This document shows positions 23,219 to 23,290 of a DNA stretch of 23,290 bases, in pieces (within the stretch, counting starts at the first letter, position 1; each line of letters begins with the position of its first letter). This stretch comes from Micavibrio sp. UBA6139 (lineage in GTDB: Bacteria; Pseudomonadota; Alphaproteobacteria; Micavibrionales; Micavibrionaceae). The notes beneath the pieces are model-generated. The model saw only the letters and a list, made by a program, of their open reading frames with translations. It made no database searches and was not told where the DNA came from. The translations under genes were made by a program, and so were the position numbers. The DNA lies in NCBI GenBank assembly GCA_002423285.1, contig DIVF01000019.1:1-23290 (forward strand), in the 5' to 3' direction.

Positions 23219-23290
23219 ACCTGTTGCAAAAGTCCGGGGTATTCCCGAAGAATCGGTAATGTGATTCACTGTTGAAGGGGATAGAGGCCC
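23219..23290. mobile_element. Putative end of an insertion sequence (runs off the window)
   Basis: From about 23218 the sequence changes to GACCTGTTGCAAAAGTCC..., a terminus of the kind seen in IS5- and IS6-type elements (XXCTGTTGCAAA-like ends). No transposase is visible because the window ends after 72 bases, and neither the target duplication nor the other end can be checked. Identified from memory of such termini only. Confidence 0.35.

Noticed and set aside
1..23290. CRISPR array, tRNA, rRNA or known riboswitch
   Set aside because: No repeated spacer pattern, cloverleaf or familiar riboswitch core was seen on either strand.

Overview
The window (23.3 kb) looks like a chromosomal segment of a Gram-negative bacterium, most likely a proteobacterium and plausibly an alphaproteobacterium. 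The reasons are two or three lipoproteins with clear lipoboxes, a TolC-type outer-membrane protein, an OmpR/CusR-type two-component pair, a fatty-acid-modification gene cluster like those known from alpha- and gammaproteobacteria, and a near-perfect FNR/FixK-type box. Base composition looks balanced by eye. I cannot place the genus. No tRNA, rRNA or CRISPR array was seen. Almost all genes lie on the minus strand; only the glycosidase and the cation antiporter are on plus.

Layout. (1) 1-1212 (-): a TolC-family outer-membrane lipoprotein whose reading frame stops early, at the window edge. (2) 1594-5418 (+): a 1274-residue fusion of a GH3 beta-glucosidase and a GH144-type endo-beta-1,2-glucanase domain, apparently cytoplasmic. 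(3) 5415-13516 (-): a long, tightly packed run of genes. In transcription order these are a CusR-like response regulator, a sensor kinase, an FAD oxidoreductase, a DUF1365 protein, a cyclopropane-synthase-like methyltransferase, a chalcone-isomerase-like secreted protein, a DUF3833 lipoprotein, an alpha/beta-hydrolase lipoprotein, a short-chain dehydrogenase, and the first codons of a photolyase-related (DPRP-type) gene that then breaks off. (4) 13633-17382 (-): cyanophycin synthetase and cyanophycinase, for nitrogen/arginine storage. (5) 17849-18790 (+): a CaCA-family cation antiporter. (6) 18890-21941 (-): D-lactate dehydrogenase-like enzyme, beta-CASP metallo-beta-lactamase RNase and a small P-loop ATPase, as a three-gene operon. 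(7) 22112-22996 (-): a membrane protein with two DUF350 domains, with an FNR/FixK-like box upstream and what looks like the end of an insertion sequence at the right edge.

The most interesting part is region 3. Its lipid genes match the kind of cluster that in other proteobacteria is controlled by ECF sigma/ChrR or LitR-type light and singlet-oxygen regulators and includes a photolyase. Here a two-component system sits at its head. Two copies of the 14-bp palindrome TTACA-N4-TGTAA lie 40-50 bp upstream of the FAD-oxidoreductase and methyltransferase starts. The palindrome resembles the CusR box in architecture, so the regulator may act on its own operon through internal promoters. The photolyase end of the cluster has been lost where the convergent glucanase gene now lies. 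Everything here is from reading the sequence; no database search was possible.
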